Positions 56,801 to 64,000 of a DNA stretch of 64,000 nucleotides are shown here, in pieces (positions within the stretch are counted from its first letter, which is position 1; each line of letters opens with the position of its first letter). The notes under the pieces are model-generated. The model saw nothing but the letters and a program-made list of their open reading frames with translations, was not told the origin of the DNA and did not search any database. Source of the stretch: Halomonas gemina (GTDB lineage Bacteria > Pseudomonadota > Gammaproteobacteria > Pseudomonadales > Halomonadaceae); NCBI RefSeq assembly GCF_023554995.1, contig NZ_JAMJPK010000010.1, positions 1 through 64,000 of the forward strand, given 5' to 3'. A program made the position numbers and the translations under genes.

Positions 56801-56826
56801 ACGGCCCCGCCAATCGGCGGGGCCGT
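56801..56826 (+). terminator. Terminator after the outer-membrane barrel gene
   Basis: An 11-bp perfect stem ACGGCCCCGCC/GGCGGGGCCGT with loop AATC, followed by TGCGTT, 20 nt after the stop. Confidence 0.75.
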
Positions 56827-56882
56827 TGCGTTCCGGGGCGGTACACGCCACCCTGCCCCGTTTCACCGCCAAGGGACCCGCC

Positions 56883-58247
56883 GTGACGTCGCCCACGACC
56901 ACCGCCGGTACGCGACAGCGCATCCTGGCGCTTGCCTGGCCGATCATCCTCTCCAACATCACCGTGCCGCTGCTCGGGCTGGTGGATACCGCCGTGGTCG
57001 GCCACTTGCCCGACTCGCGCTATCTCGCCGGCGTGACCCTGGGGGCGACGCTGTTCAGCTTCCTCTACTGGGGCTTCGGCTTCCTGCGCATGGGCACCAC
57101 CGGCCTCACCTCCCAGGCGGTGGGCCGCGAGGCAGACGGCGAGGTGCGTAACCTGCTCGGCCAGTCGCTGCTGCTCGCCATGGTGATCGGCCTGGGGCTG
57201 ATCCTCGCCGGGGGCCCGCTGGTGACGCTGGGGCTGTGGCTGCTCGACGGCAGCGAGGTGGCCACGGAGCTGGCCGCGGAGTACGCCCGCATCCGGCTGC
57301 TCTCCGCCCCGGCGGTGCTGGCCAACTACGCCATCCTCGGCTGGTTCCTCGGCCAGCAGAACTCGCGGGTGACGCTGGCCATCCTGGTGCTGACCAACGG
57401 CGTCAACATCGCCCTCGACCTGCTGTTCGTGGTGGGGCTGGGAATGACCAGCGACGGCGTGGCCTGGGCCACGGTGCTCGCCGATTACACGGCACTCGCC
57501 TTCGGCCTCTGGCTGGTCTCGCGCCAGCTCAGGTGGCTGTCGGGGCGCTTCCTGCGTGAACGGCTGCTGCGCCTGGCCGCCTATGGCGAGCTCTTCCGGG
57601 TCAATGCCAACCTCTTCGTGCGCACCCTGGGTCTACTGTTCGCCATGGCCTTCTTCACCTCCCGCGGTGCCGCCCAGGGCGATACCGTGCTGGCGGCCAA
57701 CGCCGTGCTGCTGCAGTTCATCATGCTGACCAGCTACGCCCTGGACGGCTTCGCCCATGCCGCCGAGGCGCTGGCTGGCCGCGCCGTGGGTCGCCGGCGC
57801 TTCGACGAGTTCGGCCGGGTCGTGCGCGGTGCCGCCCGCTTCTCGCTGGTCACCGCGGGGCTCGCCGCGCTGGCCTTCGCCTTGGGGGGCGAGTGGCTGA
57901 TCGCGCTGCTCACCGGCCTGCCGGAGGTGCGGGCCACCGCCGGCGACTACCTACCCTGGATGGTCGTCATGCCGCTGGTCGCGGTGTGGAGCTACCTGCT
58001 GGACGGGGTCTTCATCGGGGCCACGGCGATTCGCGAGATGCGCAACAGCATCTATGCGGGACTCGCCGTCTACCTGCCGCTCTGGTGGCTGACCACGCCA
58101 CTGGGCAACCACGGCCTGTGGCTGGCTTTCCTGGCCTTCGCCGTGGTGCGCTCGGGCGTGCTGGCGGCCTACTACCGGCACCATCGCCGCAGCCGCTGGC
58201 GCCATCACGACGCCGGCGGCGTTGATGGAGTCCCCCGCGCCGGGTAG
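56883..58247 (+). CDS. dinF: MATE-family efflux transporter, DinF type
   Basis: From the GTG at 56883 (after AAGGGA) the product is 454 aa; an upstream TTG would overlap the terminator. Twelve helices are predicted. 'LAWPIILSNITVPLLGLVDT' and 'AVVGHLPDSRYLAGVTLGAT' are the DinF-type opening, followed by 'GTTGLTSQAVGREADGE' and 'DGFAHAAEALAGRAVGRRR'. MATE pumps export cationic drugs or metabolites, driven by protons or sodium. The stop lies inside the left arm of the next terminator. Confidence 0.9.
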   Translation: MTSPTTTAGTRQRILALAWPIILSNITVPLLGLVDTAVVGHLPDSRYLAGVTLGATLFSFLYWGFGFLRMGTTGLTSQAVGREADGEVRNLLGQSLLLAMVIGLGLILAGGPLVTLGLWLLDGSEVATELAAEYARIRLLSAPAVLANYAILGWFLGQQNSRVTLAILVLTNGVNIALDLLFVVGLGMTSDGVAWATVLADYTALAFGLWLVSRQLRWLSGRFLRERLLRLAAYGELFRVNANLFVRTLGLLFAMAFFTSRGAAQGDTVLAANAVLLQFIMLTSYALDGFAHAAEALAGRAVGRRRFDEFGRVVRGAARFSLVTAGLAALAFALGGEWLIALLTGLPEVRATAGDYLPWMVVMPLVAVWSYLLDGVFIGATAIREMRNSIYAGLAVYLPLWWLTTPLGNHGLWLAFLAFAVVRSGVLAAYYRHHRRSRWRHHDAGGVDGVPRAG

Positions 58248-58269
58248 CGCAACCCTCTGAGGTTGCGCT
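58246..58269 (+). terminator. Terminator after the MATE gene
   Basis: A 9-bp stem AGCGCAACC/GGTTGCGCT with a 6-nt loop, followed by ACTTTCTGT. The stem begins at the last bases of the MATE gene. Confidence 0.7.
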
Positions 58270-58317
58270 ACTTTCTGTCAGACACGCCACAATCGACAAC
58301 CGAAGAAGGGAACCCTC

Positions 58318-59628
58318 ATGCTCAAGGCCCTATCGAGACCGGCCGTCAAGCTGGTCGAACGCTACCTGCCCGACCCCTACATCTTCGTGCTGCTGCTGAC
58401 GATCATCGCCGCCGCCGCGGCGATCGCCGTGGAGCGCCAGACCCCGCTGGCGGTGATGCGCTTCTGGGGCGACGGCTTCTGGGGCCTGCTGACCTTCTCG
58501 ATGCAGATGCTGCTGGTACTGGTCACCGGCTTCATGCTGGCCAGCTCCCCCCCCGTCAAGCGCCTGCTGCAGAGGCTCGCCGGCCTGGCGAAGAACGCCG
58601 GCAGCGCCATCATCCTGGTCACCCTGGTGTCGCTGGTCGCCAGTTGGATCAACTGGGGCTTCGGCCTGGTGGTGGGGGCCCTGTTCGCCAAGGAGCTGGC
58701 CCGCCTGGTGCGCGTCGACTACCGCCTGCTGGTCGCCAGCGCCTACTCCGGCTTCATCGTCTGGCATGGCGGCCTGGCCGGCTCGATCCCGCTGACCATC
58801 GCCACCGACGGCCATTTCACCGCCGAGCAGATCGGCGTGATCGGCACCGGTGACACCATCTTCTCGCTGTTCAACCTGGCCATCGTGGCCTGCCTGTTCA
58901 TCGCCGTGCCGCTGGTCAACCGGCTGATGCTCCCCGACGAGAACGAGAGCGTCTACATCGACCCCAAGCTGCTGGGTGACGACGAGGAGAGGCGCGTGCG
59001 CATCACCCGTCCCGCCGAGCGCCTGGAGAACAGCACGACCCTGGCCTGGCTGGTGGGCATCCCCGGGTTGCTCTTCCTGCTCGACCATTTCATCTTCCGC
59101 GACGGTGGCCTGAACCTCAACGTGGTCAACTTCCTGTTCCTGTCGCTGGCCATCGTGCTGCACCGCACGCCGCGCAGCCTGCTCGAGAGCCTCCAGGAGG
59201 CGATCAAGGGCGGTGCCGGCATCGTCATCCAGTTCCCCTTCTATGCCGGGATCATGGCGATCATGGTGCAATCGGGCCTGGCCGAGAGCATGTCGGAGAC
59301 CCTCATCTCCTTCGCCACCGAGACCACCCTGCCGTTCTGGTCCTTCATCAGTGCCGGCATCGTCAACATCTTCGTGCCCTCCGGTGGCGGCCAGTGGGCC
59401 GTGCAGGCACCCGTGATGCTGCCCGCCGCCCAGGCCCTGGGTGTGGACATTCCCCGGGTGGCCATGGCCGTGGCCTGGGGCGATGCCTGGACCAACCTGC
59501 TGCAGCCCTTCTGGGCCCTGCCAGTGCTCGGCATCGCCGGCCTCAAGGCCAAGGACATCATGGGCTTCTGCCTGATCCAGCTGTTCATCACCGGCATCAT
59601 CATCGCGGTGGGCCTCACCTGGTTCTGA
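58318..59628 (+). CDS. Short-chain fatty acid transporter, AtoE type
   Basis: The 436-aa membrane protein has about 11 helices. It opens MLKALSRPAVKLVERYLPDP and has 'SLVASWINWGFGLVVGALFA', 'HGGLAGSIPLTIATDGHF', 'INIFVPSGGGQWAVQAPVML'-type and 'VAWGDAWTNLLQPFWALPVL' blocks (the first of the last two reads 'VNIFVPSGGG'). These mark the AtoE/TIGR00366 family, which imports short-chain fatty acids such as acetoacetate or butyrate. GAAGGGAACC precedes the start. It is monocistronic between two terminators. Confidence 0.85.
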   Translation: MLKALSRPAVKLVERYLPDPYIFVLLLTIIAAAAAIAVERQTPLAVMRFWGDGFWGLLTFSMQMLLVLVTGFMLASSPPVKRLLQRLAGLAKNAGSAIILVTLVSLVASWINWGFGLVVGALFAKELARLVRVDYRLLVASAYSGFIVWHGGLAGSIPLTIATDGHFTAEQIGVIGTGDTIFSLFNLAIVACLFIAVPLVNRLMLPDENESVYIDPKLLGDDEERRVRITRPAERLENSTTLAWLVGIPGLLFLLDHFIFRDGGLNLNVVNFLFLSLAIVLHRTPRSLLESLQEAIKGGAGIVIQFPFYAGIMAIMVQSGLAESMSETLISFATETTLPFWSFISAGIVNIFVPSGGGQWAVQAPVMLPAAQALGVDIPRVAMAVAWGDAWTNLLQPFWALPVLGIAGLKAKDIMGFCLIQLFITGIIIAVGLTWF

Positions 59629-59641
59629 CCCGCCCCCTCTC

Positions 59642-59670
59642 GCAAACCCCGGCCCGATGTCGGGGTTTGC
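59642..59670 (+). terminator. Terminator after the AtoE-like gene
   Basis: Stem GCAAACCCCG/CGGGGTTTGC with a 9-nt loop, 13 nt after the stop. On the plus strand it is followed by CTCCTC. Confidence 0.65.
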
Positions 59671-59707
59671 CTCCTCTGGACGATGACCGGCAGAAGGCGA
59701 CCTCGAG

Positions 59708-60091
59708 ATGTCGTACTTTCTCTCCCTGATCACGACCATAAGCCTGATCATAGAATTCCTGGGCGTCTTGATCATCGTGTCAGGCTTCGGCATCGCAACC
59801 TGGCGCTTCCTCAAGCACCATCACTTCTATGACAATCGGCACGCCTACCTGGAGTATCGTCATGGCGTCGGTCGGTCGATACTGCTGGGGTTGGACTTCC
59901 TGATCGCCGGCGACCTGATCAAGACAGTGATTGTCATGAACAGCAGCGAACAGGTTGCCACCCTCGCTGCCGTGGTGCTGATTCGCACCTTCCTGGGCTT
60001 CACCCTGCACGTAGAGGTCGAGGGGCACTGGCCCTGGAAACCACCTCATCCACCCCAGCGGCGACAGAATCACCTTTCGGACGATCCCTGA
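59708..60091 (+). CDS. DUF1622 membrane protein
   Basis: The 127-aa protein has three hydrophobic segments: 'TISLIIEFLGVLIIVSGFG' near the start, 'ILLGLDFLIAGDLIKTVIVM' in the middle and 'ATLAAVVLIRTFLGFTLHVE' towards the end. The last two blocks with 'EVEGHWPWK' are the DUF1622 signature. No function is known. GGCGACCTCGAG precedes ATG 59708. It lies 32 nt upstream of the thioesterase gene and may share its transcript. Confidence 0.85.
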   Translation: MSYFLSLITTISLIIEFLGVLIIVSGFGIATWRFLKHHHFYDNRHAYLEYRHGVGRSILLGLDFLIAGDLIKTVIVMNSSEQVATLAAVVLIRTFLGFTLHVEVEGHWPWKPPHPPQRRQNHLSDDP

Positions 60092-60123
60092 TCCGGCCAA
60101 CCACTTCCCGCGAGGAACTCCCT

Positions 60124-60627
60124 ATGGACTCACCCGACCTGACCGGCCAGCACGAACTCTCCATGACCGTGCTGATGACCCCGGACATGGCCAACTTCAG
60201 TGGCAAGGTGCATGGTGGCGCCATCCTCAAGAAGCTCGACGAGGTGGCCTATGCCTGCGCCAGCCGCTACGCCGGCCACTACGTGGTGACGCTGTCCGTC
60301 GACCAGGTACTGTTCAAGCAGCCGATCCATGTCGGCGAGCTGGTCACCTTTCTGGCCTGCGTCAACCATGTCGGCAGTTCCTCCATGGAGATCGGCATCA
60401 AGGTCGTGGCCGAGGACATCCGCAGAAAGGTGATCCGCCACACCAACAGCTGCTACCTGACCATGGTGGCCGTGGACGACAGCGGCACGCCGGCGCGGGT
60501 GCCGCCGCTGAAGCTGGAGACCCGACTCCAGAAGCTGCGCTTCGAGAAGGCGGCCCTGCGCAAGAAGCTGCGCAAGCAGGCCGAGGAAGAGGAACGCCGC
60601 ACCCAGGCCGAGCACGGCGATCCCTGA
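60124..60627 (+). CDS. Acyl-CoA thioesterase, hotdog fold (YciA/BACH-like)
   Basis: The 167-aa protein has 'MTPDMANFSGKVHGGAILKK' with 'LDEVAYACASRYAGHYVVTL', the hotdog helix with its catalytic Asp/Asn region, and 'VDQVLFKQPIHVGELVTFLA' and 'VNHVGSSSMEIGIKVVAEDI'. It hydrolyses acyl-CoA to free acid; chain preference is unknown. The basic, Arg/Lys-rich C-terminal helix ('RLQKLRFEKAALRKKLRKQA') is typical of the gammaproteobacterial group. RBS GAGGAACTCC lies upstream. Confidence 0.88.
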   Translation: MDSPDLTGQHELSMTVLMTPDMANFSGKVHGGAILKKLDEVAYACASRYAGHYVVTLSVDQVLFKQPIHVGELVTFLACVNHVGSSSMEIGIKVVAEDIRRKVIRHTNSCYLTMVAVDDSGTPARVPPLKLETRLQKLRFEKAALRKKLRKQAEEEERRTQAEHGDP

Positions 60628-60639
60628 GAAGGGGGAGCG

Positions 60640-60972
60640 TCAGCCGCACTCCAGGGCGGTGATCCGATCTCGCTCGTCCAGGCGGACGTTGAGGCGCTCG
60701 GCCCGGTAATCGAGGGTATGGGCCTCACCGGGGCGCATCACGCGCAGGGAATCGGCACCGCTCGCCTCACGCAGGGACGCCCCCAGCGCCGCGTCGAAGT
60801 GGCGCCCCACAAAATTCTGGACACGACCGGCACCACAGCCATCCTCGCCATCGGTGACACGAGGGGGCTTTGGTGCCGGCTCGTGGCGAACCGCGGACTC
60901 GTTCATGGCGCTGCAGGCGCTCATCAGCGACAGGCCGGCGACGGCCAGCCAGGGTTTCCAGGCGAACGGCAT
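60640..60972 (-). CDS. Peptidase inhibitor I78-family lipoprotein
   Basis: The 110-aa protein has a lipoprotein signal (MPFAWKPWLAVAGLSLMSAC, lipobox L-M-S-A-C) and an I78 domain: 'CGAGRVQNFVGRHFDAALGA', 'LRVMRPGEAHTLDYRAERLN' and 'VRLDERDRITALECG'. The paired Cys residues of the domain and its terminal C-G are present. I78 proteins inhibit serine proteases and probably protect the envelope. It converges with the thioesterase gene, 12 nt apart. Confidence 0.88.
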   Translation of the reverse strand: MPFAWKPWLAVAGLSLMSACSAMNESAVRHEPAPKPPRVTDGEDGCGAGRVQNFVGRHFDAALGASLREASGADSLRVMRPGEAHTLDYRAERLNVRLDERDRITALECG

Positions 60973-61020
60973 AGGGCAATTCCAGGAGAGTGAAGGGCTC
61001 TCGTCGAGACATGAATCAAG

Positions 61021-61046
61021 ACGGGCATGCCCAAGGGCATGCCCGT
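61021..61046 (-). terminator. Hairpin downstream of the first entericidin-like gene
   Basis: An 11-bp stem ACGGGCATGCC/GGCATGCCCGT with a 4-nt loop, 40 nt after the entericidin stop on the minus strand and just upstream of the I78 gene start. No T run follows, so termination is likely but not certain. Confidence 0.45.
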
Positions 61047-61085
61047 GTCAGGCTAGGCAGGTTATCGAGCCGGATGACCGGGAAC

Positions 61086-61217
61086 TCAGCTGGCGGCATC
61101 CTGCACGGCTTCACCGCCCTGTTCGACGTCCTGGCCGGCGCCTTCCAGGGTATTGCACCCAGCCAGCAGGCCCGCGGTCATCAGCAGCATGAAGCTCATG
61201 GCGATCACTTTCTTCAT
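61086..61217 (-). CDS. Entericidin A/B-family lipoprotein
   Basis: The 43-aa peptide begins MKKVIAMSFMLLMTAGLLAG with a lipobox L-L-A-G-C and continues NTLEGAGQDVEQGGEAVQD before AAS, the entericidin core (C-N-T-x-x-G-x-G-x-D-V). AAGGAGA lies 9 nt before ATG 61217. Entericidins are small envelope lipoproteins, in E. coli a bacteriolytic/antidote pair tied to stationary phase. A second copy lies 100 bp upstream. Confidence 0.85.
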   Translation of the reverse strand: MKKVIAMSFMLLMTAGLLAGCNTLEGAGQDVEQGGEAVQDAAS

Positions 61218-61320
61218 GGCGTGTTCTCCTTAACGGGGTCAGGGGATCCATTCCTTGCCGTGAAGCAATGGCATCTCCAGCCTAGCAGCCATGGCGCTGA
61301 CATGCCCAGGGGCCACAACG

Positions 61321-61452
61321 TCAGGAACTGGAGCGCTGGATCGCCTCGCCGCCCTCCTCGATGTCCTGGCCGGCCCCGCGGATGGTGTTGCAGCCACTCA
61401 GCAGCGACAGGGTGAAGAGTGAGACCAGGATCAGCGATATTATCCGTTTCAT
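61321..61452 (-). CDS. Entericidin-family lipoprotein, second copy
   Basis: The 43-aa peptide MKRIISLILVSLFTLSLLSG has lipobox L-L-S-G-C, then NTIRGAGQDIEEGGEAIQR and SSS. It is the same length as the downstream copy, with clear similarity in the mature part but a diverged signal. GAGGTAGCC precedes ATG 61452. The two may form a toxin/antidote-like pair as in ecnA/ecnB or simply be duplicates; the sequence cannot say which. Confidence 0.8.
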   Translation of the reverse strand: MKRIISLILVSLFTLSLLSGCNTIRGAGQDIEEGGEAIQRSSS

Positions 61453-61538
61453 GATGGCTACCTCGTTGCCGTTCCCGATGTGGAACACAAGGGGTGTCTC
61501 CCTCAATCTAGCAGGTTCGGCGAGCGTGCCCAGTGGAG

Positions 61539-62285
61539 TCACCCCAGCAGCAGCCGCAGGATGATCGCGAGGATCACCGCGATGGTCAGCCACTTGACGA
61601 CGAAGGCCCCGCGCGGGCTCATGTTGACCTTCACCGCCAGCCAGGCTCCCAGCATGCTGCCGGCCGCCAGCACCAGGCCGTAGCCCCAGCGCACCTGGTC
61701 ATTGGCCACGAAGATGGCCAGGGCCGGCAGGGTGTAGACCAGTATGATCAGCACCTTGAAGACGTTCACCTGGGCCAAGTCGATCTTCAGCATGCGGTAG
61801 AGCACCACGATAAACAGGATGCCCACCCCGACCTGGATGAAGCCGCCATAGAGGCCGATGGCGAACATGGCGAGGTAGACCGCCGGCGTGAGGCGCTCCG
61901 GCGTCAGCGTGCGGGTCTCCAGGCGCGGCTGGGGCAGCAGCATCAGCAGTGCCGAGCAGGCCATCACCGTGATCAGGATCGCCTCGAAGAGCGCATCTCC
62001 GGTCTGCAGGGCCAGCCAGGCGCCGAGCAGCGAGCCGACCACCGCCGGTACCGAGAGCCGCAGCGAGAGACCCAGGTAGCGGGCACCGGCACGGAAGAAG
62101 CTGGTCACCGCGGAGATGCTCTGCAGCGCGATCGAGACCCGGTTGGTGCCGTTGGCCGCCTGGGGTGGCAGCCCCAGGAACATCAGCAGTGGCAGGGTCA
62201 GCATCGAGCCCCCGGCGGAGAGCACATTGATGAAGCCGGCCAGGGTCCCGATGGCCAGCAGGGCAAGTGCCTCGAGCAGCGTCAT
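61539..62285 (-). CDS. Sulfite exporter TauE/SafE-family membrane protein, second
   Basis: The 248-aa protein begins MTLLEALALLAIGTLAGFIN at ATG 62285 and has 'VLSAGGSMLTLPLLMFLGLP', 'NGTNRVSIALQSISAVTSFF' and 'IGLYGGFIQVGVGILFIVVL', the TauE/SafE pattern with about eight helices. It differs clearly from the copy at 35608, so the two are not recent duplicates. Substrate unknown. It stands alone on the minus strand. Confidence 0.85.
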   Translation of the reverse strand: MTLLEALALLAIGTLAGFINVLSAGGSMLTLPLLMFLGLPPQAANGTNRVSIALQSISAVTSFFRAGARYLGLSLRLSVPAVVGSLLGAWLALQTGDALFEAILITVMACSALLMLLPQPRLETRTLTPERLTPAVYLAMFAIGLYGGFIQVGVGILFIVVLYRMLKIDLAQVNVFKVLIILVYTLPALAIFVANDQVRWGYGLVLAAGSMLGAWLAVKVNMSPRGAFVVKWLTIAVILAIILRLLLG

Positions 62286-62422
62286 GACAGCGTCCGTTGT
62301 TGGCGGGTCGAGTAGGCCGCCCAGCATACCGGGGCAGTCCTGCCGGGGGAATCTGCCCGATATCGGGCCGGGTGTGCCATGATGACGGATACAGGGACAG
62401 CCGACACGAAAGGAGGCCCGTG

Positions 62423-62857
62423 ATGTCGGATTTCGAACCCGATGCCCGTCTGGTAGCTGACAGCTACCCGGTCACCGAACTGCCGCTGTGCCAGCTGCGC
62501 CTGATGGACGATGCCCGCTTCCCCTGGCTGGTGCTGATACCGCGCCGCCTCGAGGTCAGCGAGGTGTTCCAGCTCGATGCCCCGGCCCAGCAGCAGCTGT
62601 GGCGGGAGGCCACCGCGGTCGGCAGGGCCATGCTGGATGCCCTGGGCGGCGACAAGCTCAACATCGCCAGCCTCGGCAATGTCGTTGCCCAGCTGCATGT
62701 GCACGTCATCGTTCGGCGTCGCGAGGACGCCGCCTGGCCGGCGCCGGTGTGGGGCCATGGCCAGGCCGAGGCCTACGACCTGGACCGCCTGGCCGACCTG
62801 CGTGCCCGCATCCTGGCCGAGGTGGAGGGGCTGGACCTGACGCCGCCCGAAGGTTAA
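62423..62857 (+). CDS. HIT-family protein
   Basis: The 144-aa protein has the histidine-triad core 'LNIASLGNVVAQLHVHVIVR'. The triad reads Q-L-H-V-H-V, with Gln in place of the first His of H-x-H-x-H, as is common in this proteobacterial branch. HIT enzymes cleave nucleoside phosphoramidates or dinucleotides. An AAGGAGG site precedes ATG 62423. Its stop overlaps the convergent NicO gene by 4 nt. Confidence 0.85.
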   Translation: MSDFEPDARLVADSYPVTELPLCQLRLMDDARFPWLVLIPRRLEVSEVFQLDAPAQQQLWREATAVGRAMLDALGGDKLNIASLGNVVAQLHVHVIVRRREDAAWPAPVWGHGQAEAYDLDRLADLRARILAEVEGLDLTPPEG

Positions 62858-63885
62858 CCGCCGAAGGGGTGAGGCGCCGCATCCGGCGCTGCCGTCGCGC
62901 TGCGCGGCGGCGGCTCGCCCAGCAGCGGCGCGCTGGCCGGCTGGCCGACACCGGTCACGGTCAGCGACACCCCCAGGACCATGATGGCCAGCCCGCCTGC
63001 CAGGGCGGCCCAGCCGAGAAGGCGTCGAGCGTGTCGCGCCTGTCGCTGGCTGGCCAGGCGCCGCTCCGCCCAGCCCCGGGCGACCACGCTGGCCAGCGCC
63101 AGGGCCGAGACGGTCAATGCGGTGCCCAGCGACATCACCAGCACCGCCGCCACCCCGACCAGGAAGTTGCCCAGCAGGGTGGCCGCGCCCAGCAGCAGGA
63201 CACCACCGCTGCAGGGGCGGATACCGATGGCCACCACCGTGGCCAGCGCCGTGCGCCAGTCCCCGGCGCGCTGCGGATCCACATGATGGTGCCCCCCGCA
63301 GCAATCGTTAGCCTGATCGTGGGCATAAACGTGGTGATGGGTATGCGCCTCGCCGGGAGCGGTTTCCGGCACGGCCGCGCTGGCGCGCAGCTGGCGGATG
63401 GCCCGCAGGCAGAGCCAGGCACCCACCAGGGTCACCATGAGGAAGCTCGCCTGCTCCACCCAGGCCACGCTGCCCATGGCCTGACGGGTCAGCCAGCCCA
63501 GGCCATGCACCAGCCCCACCACCAGGCCGATGGCCACCAGTCCCTGCAGCAATGAGGCAGCGAAGGAGAGGGCCAGGGCCCGACGGCGGGCACCGCCCTG
63601 GGAGAGCAGGTAGGTGGTCAGCACCGCCTTGCCGTGGCCGGGACCGGCGGCATGGAAGACGCCGTAGCCGAAGCTGATGCCGAGCAGGGTCGCCCAGGTG
63701 GCCGGCGAGGGCGCCCCGGAGAGCCCCGTGATGGCCAGGGTCAGTGCACGATGGAAGTCGCGCTGCCAGCCAACCAGCTGCAGGCTGAGCGCCTGAAGGG
63801 CCCCCTGAAACACCAGCTGCCAGGCCAGCAGGGCGAGCAGCAGCCCACCGGCCAGCCACGCCAGACGCTTGAGGGCTAGCGGCAC
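62854..63885 (-). CDS. NicO/RcnA-type nickel/cobalt transporter
   Basis: The 343-aa membrane protein starts at GTG 63885, overlapping the DUF1007 stop. It has 'GISFGYGVFHAAGPGHGKAV' and 'LLSQGGARRRALALSFAAS' (H-x(5)-G-H-G motif), a His/Cys-rich loop 'HTHHHVYAHDQANDCCGGHH' and 'VAIGIRPCSGGVLLLGAATL'. The NicO family exports or imports Ni and Co; pairing with a DUF1007 protein is the usual context. The His loop probably senses or buffers metal. Confidence 0.88.
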   Translation of the reverse strand: MPLALKRLAWLAGGLLLALLAWQLVFQGALQALSLQLVGWQRDFHRALTLAITGLSGAPSPATWATLLGISFGYGVFHAAGPGHGKAVLTTYLLSQGGARRRALALSFAASLLQGLVAIGLVVGLVHGLGWLTRQAMGSVAWVEQASFLMVTLVGAWLCLRAIRQLRASAAVPETAPGEAHTHHHVYAHDQANDCCGGHHHVDPQRAGDWRTALATVVAIGIRPCSGGVLLLGAATLLGNFLVGVAAVLVMSLGTALTVSALALASVVARGWAERRLASQRQARHARRLLGWAALAGGLAIMVLGVSLTVTGVGQPASAPLLGEPPPRSATAAPDAAPHPFGG

Positions 63886-64000
63886 GTGACCTCCCCCGTC
63901 TCGGCGAAGTGGCGCCCCAGGCCGGGCTCGCCCTCGTCATCGACGTCGAGCATGGCGGCCGCCATGACCTTTTCGGGGTCCGGGTCGGCGGACAGGATAC
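63876..64000 (-). CDS. DUF1007-family protein, C-terminal end (runs off the window)
   Basis: The last 41 codons are visible, including 'SADPDPEKVMAAAMLDVDDE' and 'GLGRHFAETGEVTCR', ending at TAG 63876. These match the end of DUF1007 periplasmic proteins, which almost always precede a NicO transporter and are thought to bind the metal. Translation is coupled to the transporter by the overlap. Confidence 0.75.
   Translation of the reverse strand, partial: ILSADPDPEKVMAAAMLDVDDEGEPGLGRHFAETGEVTCR

Noticed and set aside
58330-59814. A 494-codon minus-strand frame opposite the AtoE-like transporter
   Set aside because: The translation is a His/Gln/Asp-rich shadow, and the plus strand has the conserved transporter and a terminator.

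Overview
The window looks like chromosome of a high-GC halophilic gammaproteobacterium, most likely Halomonas or a close relative in the Halomonadaceae. This is inferred from gene content (BCCT osmolyte transporter, FabY-type ketoacyl synthase, glnE, PcaF-type thiolase, acidic proteins, very GC-rich codons), not from a marker gene. No rRNA, tRNA or CRISPR array was recognised.

Layout. (1) 1-13397 is an accessory island of lower and uneven GC. Its left part (about 237-7250) is a decaying scrapyard: an IS5 transposase tail, two unknown coupled genes, an MbcA/ParS-type antitoxin with an in-frame stop, an orphan VapB-like antitoxin heading a run of small unknown genes, a gene with an in-frame stop cut by an IS5-family element whose right inverted repeat carries a group II intron, a DNA methyltransferase stump and an IS30 stump. 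Its right part (7351-13320) is an intact, translationally coupled four-gene module: three large tyrosine-recombinase-like proteins plus one small coiled-coil protein. It resembles the Tn554 TnpABC or 'gamma-mobile-trio' type of mobile element. The module abuts a glutamate-synthase-like gene that lacks its 5' part, which I read as the integration site; the rest of the island and the 5' half of that gene should lie left of the window.

(2) 14315-28648 is ordinary core and peripheral chromosome: nitronate monooxygenase family, YihY/BrkB, a retropepsin-like protease, a UMF1 transporter, a CocE/NonD hydrolase, an ATP-grasp enzyme, a TelA-type pair, a BCCT transporter, a luciferase-like oxidoreductase and AzlC/AzlD.

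(3) 28840-46126 is a catabolic region. The left block (BKACE enzyme, PcaF-like thiolase, IclR regulator, type II dehydroquinase) points to quinate/protocatechuate/3-oxoadipate metabolism. The right block is a nine-gene minus-strand operon from a ribose-type ABC importer (binding protein, two permeases, double ATPase) through maleylacetate reductase, an amidohydrolase, a hydroxyacid dehydrogenase, an intradiol (hydroxyquinol-type) dioxygenase and a nitroreductase, ending at a clear terminator. Both blocks converge on 3-oxoadipate. Between them lie a short-chain dehydrogenase, a TauE/SafE exporter and an unusual regulator that fuses a winged-helix domain to a solute-binding-protein domain. A motif shared by the promoters of the dehydrogenase and the ABC operon may be its operator.

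(4) 46700-64000 is housekeeping and envelope: glnE, dgkA, dacB, an SMR pump, a TrmB-like methyltransferase, fabY-coaD-yfhL, an outer-membrane barrel, a MATE pump, an AtoE-like transporter, a thioesterase, an I78 inhibitor, two entericidin-like lipoproteins, a second TauE/SafE protein, a HIT protein, a NicO transporter and the tail of a DUF1007 gene.
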